Under the pieces are notes generated by a model that worked only from the letters and a program-made list of their open reading frames with translations, was not told the DNA's origin and did no database searches. The translations under genes were made by a program, and so were the position numbers. A DNA stretch of 47,493 nucleotides, taken from the NCBI GenBank assembly GCA_035945995.1, contig DASYZR010000158.1:1-47493 (forward strand), read 5' to 3'. Of the stretch, positions 45,900 through 47,493 are shown piece after piece (position 1 is the stretch's first letter; every line of letters starts with the position of its first letter). The stretch comes from a bacterium. GTDB lineage: Bacteria > Sysuimicrobiota > Sysuimicrobiia > Sysuimicrobiales > Segetimicrobiaceae.

Positions 45900-47263
45900 G
45901 GCGCCCGGCGTCGAGAGCGCTCGCCGCGGCGGTCGTGCTGCTGATCGCCGGCACCGCCCCCGCATTCCCCGCCGCCCCGCCCTCGCCGGCGGCCTCGGGT
46001 GCGGCCACGCCGAGCACGCGCGCGATTCTCACGATGGCGCTCGACGCGCCGAAGCTCATCGATTATGAAGGCACGAAGATCATCTCCGCCCTCCGCAACG
46101 GCCAGATGGAGACCGTGACGGTCGCCGAATCGCACAAGCGGCCGAATCTCCTGCGGCTGGAGTACCTGTCGCCGGAGGACGTGGCGGGCCGCCTGATCGT
46201 CGACGACGGCAAGATCGCGCATCACTACGAGCCCGCGCTCAACATGGTGTTCGAGGATCGTAGCATCCAGGATGGCGGGACCGGCTCGAGCCTGACCCTG
46301 TTGACGCGCAATTACGACATCGTGCTGCTCGGGACCGACGAGGTCATCGGCCGGCAGGCCTACGTCCTCTCCCTCACGCCGCACCGCACGGGCGTACAGC
46401 GGCAGTTGTGGGTCGACCGGCTGACGGGAACCGTGCTCCGCGAGGAGGATCGCGACGCCTCGCGCGGCCTGGTGCTCAGCACGTACTTCTCGCGGATCAG
46501 CTTCAGCCTCAACCTGCCGCAGGCGTACTTCCGGTTCCGGCCGCCGGCCGGCGCGCGGGTCGTCGCGTTCCAGACGATGGAAGGCGGCGGGTTGAGCCCG
46601 GCCGAGTTGCAGCAGAAAGTGGGCTTCCCCGTGCTGGTGCCGCCGGCGTTGCCCGAGGGGTACACGTTCCGGGGCGGCGCGGTGAGCCGGTTCGGGAGCC
46701 TGGTATCCGCCTACCTCCGGTACAGCGACGGCGGCAACATCATCTCGTTCTTTGAAGCGCCGGCGGGCTCGATCGGCTGGCCGTCGCTGGGGGTCCCGGT
46801 CCGGGTGCAGTCGCAGCCCGGCCGGTTCATCGATCTCGGATACCTGCGCGTGCTGATCTGGGAGCAGCGCGGCCTGCGGATTACGGCGGTGGGGACCGCG
46901 CCGTCGGAGACCTTGATGCTCGTGGCCGGTCAATTGATCGCCGGCCGCGAGGAGGCCATGGTCACGGACGTCTCTTTGCGGGCGGCGGCCGATCCCGCGG
47001 TCGTGCGGCGGCTCCGCGGACAGGGCCTGACCTTCTCCGAGATCGCCCGCACCCTCGCCATCTCGCACGCGCTCGGCACGAGCGTCGACACCACGGTGCG
47101 GTTCGTGCGCGGATCGCTGTCGGTCGCCGACCTGGCGGCGCAGCTCCGCCTGCAGCCGGACGCCCTCCGCGCCGCGGTCCGCCGTGCCGTGGACGGCGCG
47201 TCAATGACGCCGGCGTTGCCGGCGTCCGCGCCCGACGGACCGGCGCGTCCCGCGACGCCGTAA
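45896..47263 (+). CDS. MucB/RseB-like (LolA-fold) envelope regulatory protein
   Basis: 455 residues. A signal peptide (about 1-29) and a Ser/Pro linker are followed by a MucB/RseB N-terminal-type domain (about 45-225: Y-E-G-T-K-I-I, R-L-E-Y-L-S-P-E and L-W-V-D-R-L-T-G-T-V-L-R). Then comes a domain like the sigma-regulatory DUF4367 group (P-P-A-L-P-E-G-Y-T-F, about 255-355) and a C-terminal pair of short helical repeats (V-R-R-L-R-G-Q-G-L-T-F-S-E-I-A and V-R-G-S-L-S-V-A-D-L-A). MucB-type proteins bind lipid or envelope signals and hold the anti-sigma factor in its inhibiting state. The ATGA overlap with the anti-sigma gene supports that role here. Confidence 0.85.
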   Translation: MRRPASRALAAAVVLLIAGTAPAFPAAPPSPAASGAATPSTRAILTMALDAPKLIDYEGTKIISALRNGQMETVTVAESHKRPNLLRLEYLSPEDVAGRLIVDDGKIAHHYEPALNMVFEDRSIQDGGTGSSLTLLTRNYDIVLLGTDEVIGRQAYVLSLTPHRTGVQRQLWVDRLTGTVLREEDRDASRGLVLSTYFSRISFSLNLPQAYFRFRPPAGARVVAFQTMEGGGLSPAELQQKVGFPVLVPPALPEGYTFRGGAVSRFGSLVSAYLRYSDGGNIISFFEAPAGSIGWPSLGVPVRVQSQPGRFIDLGYLRVLIWEQRGLRITAVGTAPSETLMLVAGQLIAGREEAMVTDVSLRAAADPAVVRRLRGQGLTFSEIARTLAISHALGTSVDTTVRFVRGSLSVADLAAQLRLQPDALRAAVRRAVDGASMTPALPASAPDGPARPATP

Positions 47264-47333
47264 CACCGATGTTCCGCATCCCAGGGTCGAGCCGCATGTG
47301 GCGAGGTCAGTGTACGGTAAGTCGCGGACGCCC

Positions 47334-47493
47334 GTGAGCGAGCGAACGGGGGACCGTCGACGCGACCGCATCGCCGGCCTGCTAGCGGCGGCCGCCGTCG
47401 CCGGCCTGCTCGCCGGTGGACCGGCCGCACCGGGCCCGGCTTCTCAGGCGCAGGCGGCCTCGATGGCCCCGGCGCCGCTCGCCCGCGGCTGGG
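47334..47493 (+). CDS. Start of a secreted protein, cut by the window edge
   Basis: 53 codons are visible from GTG 47334. Basic residues (ERTGDRRRDR) precede a hydrophobic core (IAGLLAAAAVAGLLAGG) and an Ala/Pro-rich cleavage region, a clear signal peptide. The family cannot be told. Position after sigma, anti-sigma and MucB genes makes an HtrA/DegP-type protease a natural guess, but nothing in the visible part shows it. The 70-base gap before it holds a weak TACGGT -10 box at 47313-47318. Confidence 0.6.
   Translation, partial: MSERTGDRRRDRIAGLLAAAAVAGLLAGGPAAPGPASQAQAASMAPAPLARGW

Noticed and set aside
1-47493. CRISPR arrays
   Set aside because: No regularly spaced 24-40 base repeats with unique spacers were seen; the hairpin array at 39653 has repeats of 17 bases in a coding frame and no spacers of equal length beyond one pair.
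1-47493. Insertion sequences or prophage genes
   Set aside because: No transposase, integrase, capsid or terminase-like protein was found among the supported genes.

Overview
The window is about 47.5 kb of very GC-rich (roughly 70% by eye), tightly packed bacterial DNA with many 4-base ATGA/GTGA overlaps and frequent GTG starts. DUF5693, CsaB and WecG/TagA lie next to SpoVS, two-component-free ABC importers dominate, and several genes appear to be leaderless (a TANNNT -10 box six or seven bases before the start codon). Together these point to a member of the Terrabacteria side of the tree, for example an uncultured Armatimonadota/Sysuimicrobiota (CSP1-3)-like or Chloroflexota-like lineage. 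That placement is inference from gene content, not a phylogeny.

Layout. 1-6437 (+): end of a CPBP-like membrane protein, prfB with its +1 programmed frameshift, a DUF2993 lipid-binding-type protein, DUF5693, csaB and wecG (cell-envelope polysaccharide genes). 6557-9882 (+): spoVS, a PRPP-synthetase homologue that lacks the usual catalytic residues, gltX, a DUF4242 protein and tRNA-Gln(CTG). 10069-18265 (+): a seven-gene branched-chain-type ABC importer operon (livG, acyl-CoA synthetase, livH, livM, livK, livF, phenylacetate-CoA-ligase-like). 18293-22999 (-): a second, complete liv importer (K-H-M-G-F). 23136-26069 (+): zinc alcohol dehydrogenase, sulfide:quinone-oxidoreductase-like flavoprotein and a small membrane protein. 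26187-29414 (+): a sugar-type ABC importer without ATPase. 30402-29494 (-): an LCP (LytR-CpsA-Psr) ligase. 30584-32064: a shortened DUF72 gene, tRNA-Glu(CTC) and a convergent membrane-anchored coiled-coil gene. 32246-36603 (+): a peptide-type ABC importer without ATPase and an M23 peptidase homologue. 37796-36600 (-): an RraA-like gene and a thiamine-diphosphate enzyme fragment. 37933-42109 (+): an MFS exporter, a Rieske protein fused to a large helical domain, a secreted Cys/His protein and a DUF2231 membrane protein. 42185-47493 (+): leuS, then an ECF sigma / anti-sigma / MucB-like envelope-stress cluster and the start of a secreted protein.

How the genes fit together. The window mixes translation genes (prfB, gltX, leuS, two tRNAs) with scavenging transporters. 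The first liv operon carries its own two CoA ligases, so its substrate is probably a hydrophobic or aromatic carboxylate that is activated to a CoA thioester on entry. The sugar and peptide importers lack ATPases and would have to borrow them.

Most unusual signal. A short GC-rich palindromic element (hairpin followed by GCGGGGCAGGCG or a close variant) recurs inside or at the ends of coding genes: prfB, DUF2993, wecG (reverse orientation), gltX, the Rieske fusion (a four-hairpin array plus one more copy) and, in related form, leuS. It is read in more than one frame and sits in tails or linkers, which looks like a DNA-level mobile or spreading element that housekeeping proteins tolerate. A second shared signal is the 13-mer TCCGGCCTAAATT in front of livK and dppB, with a diverged copy before livG.
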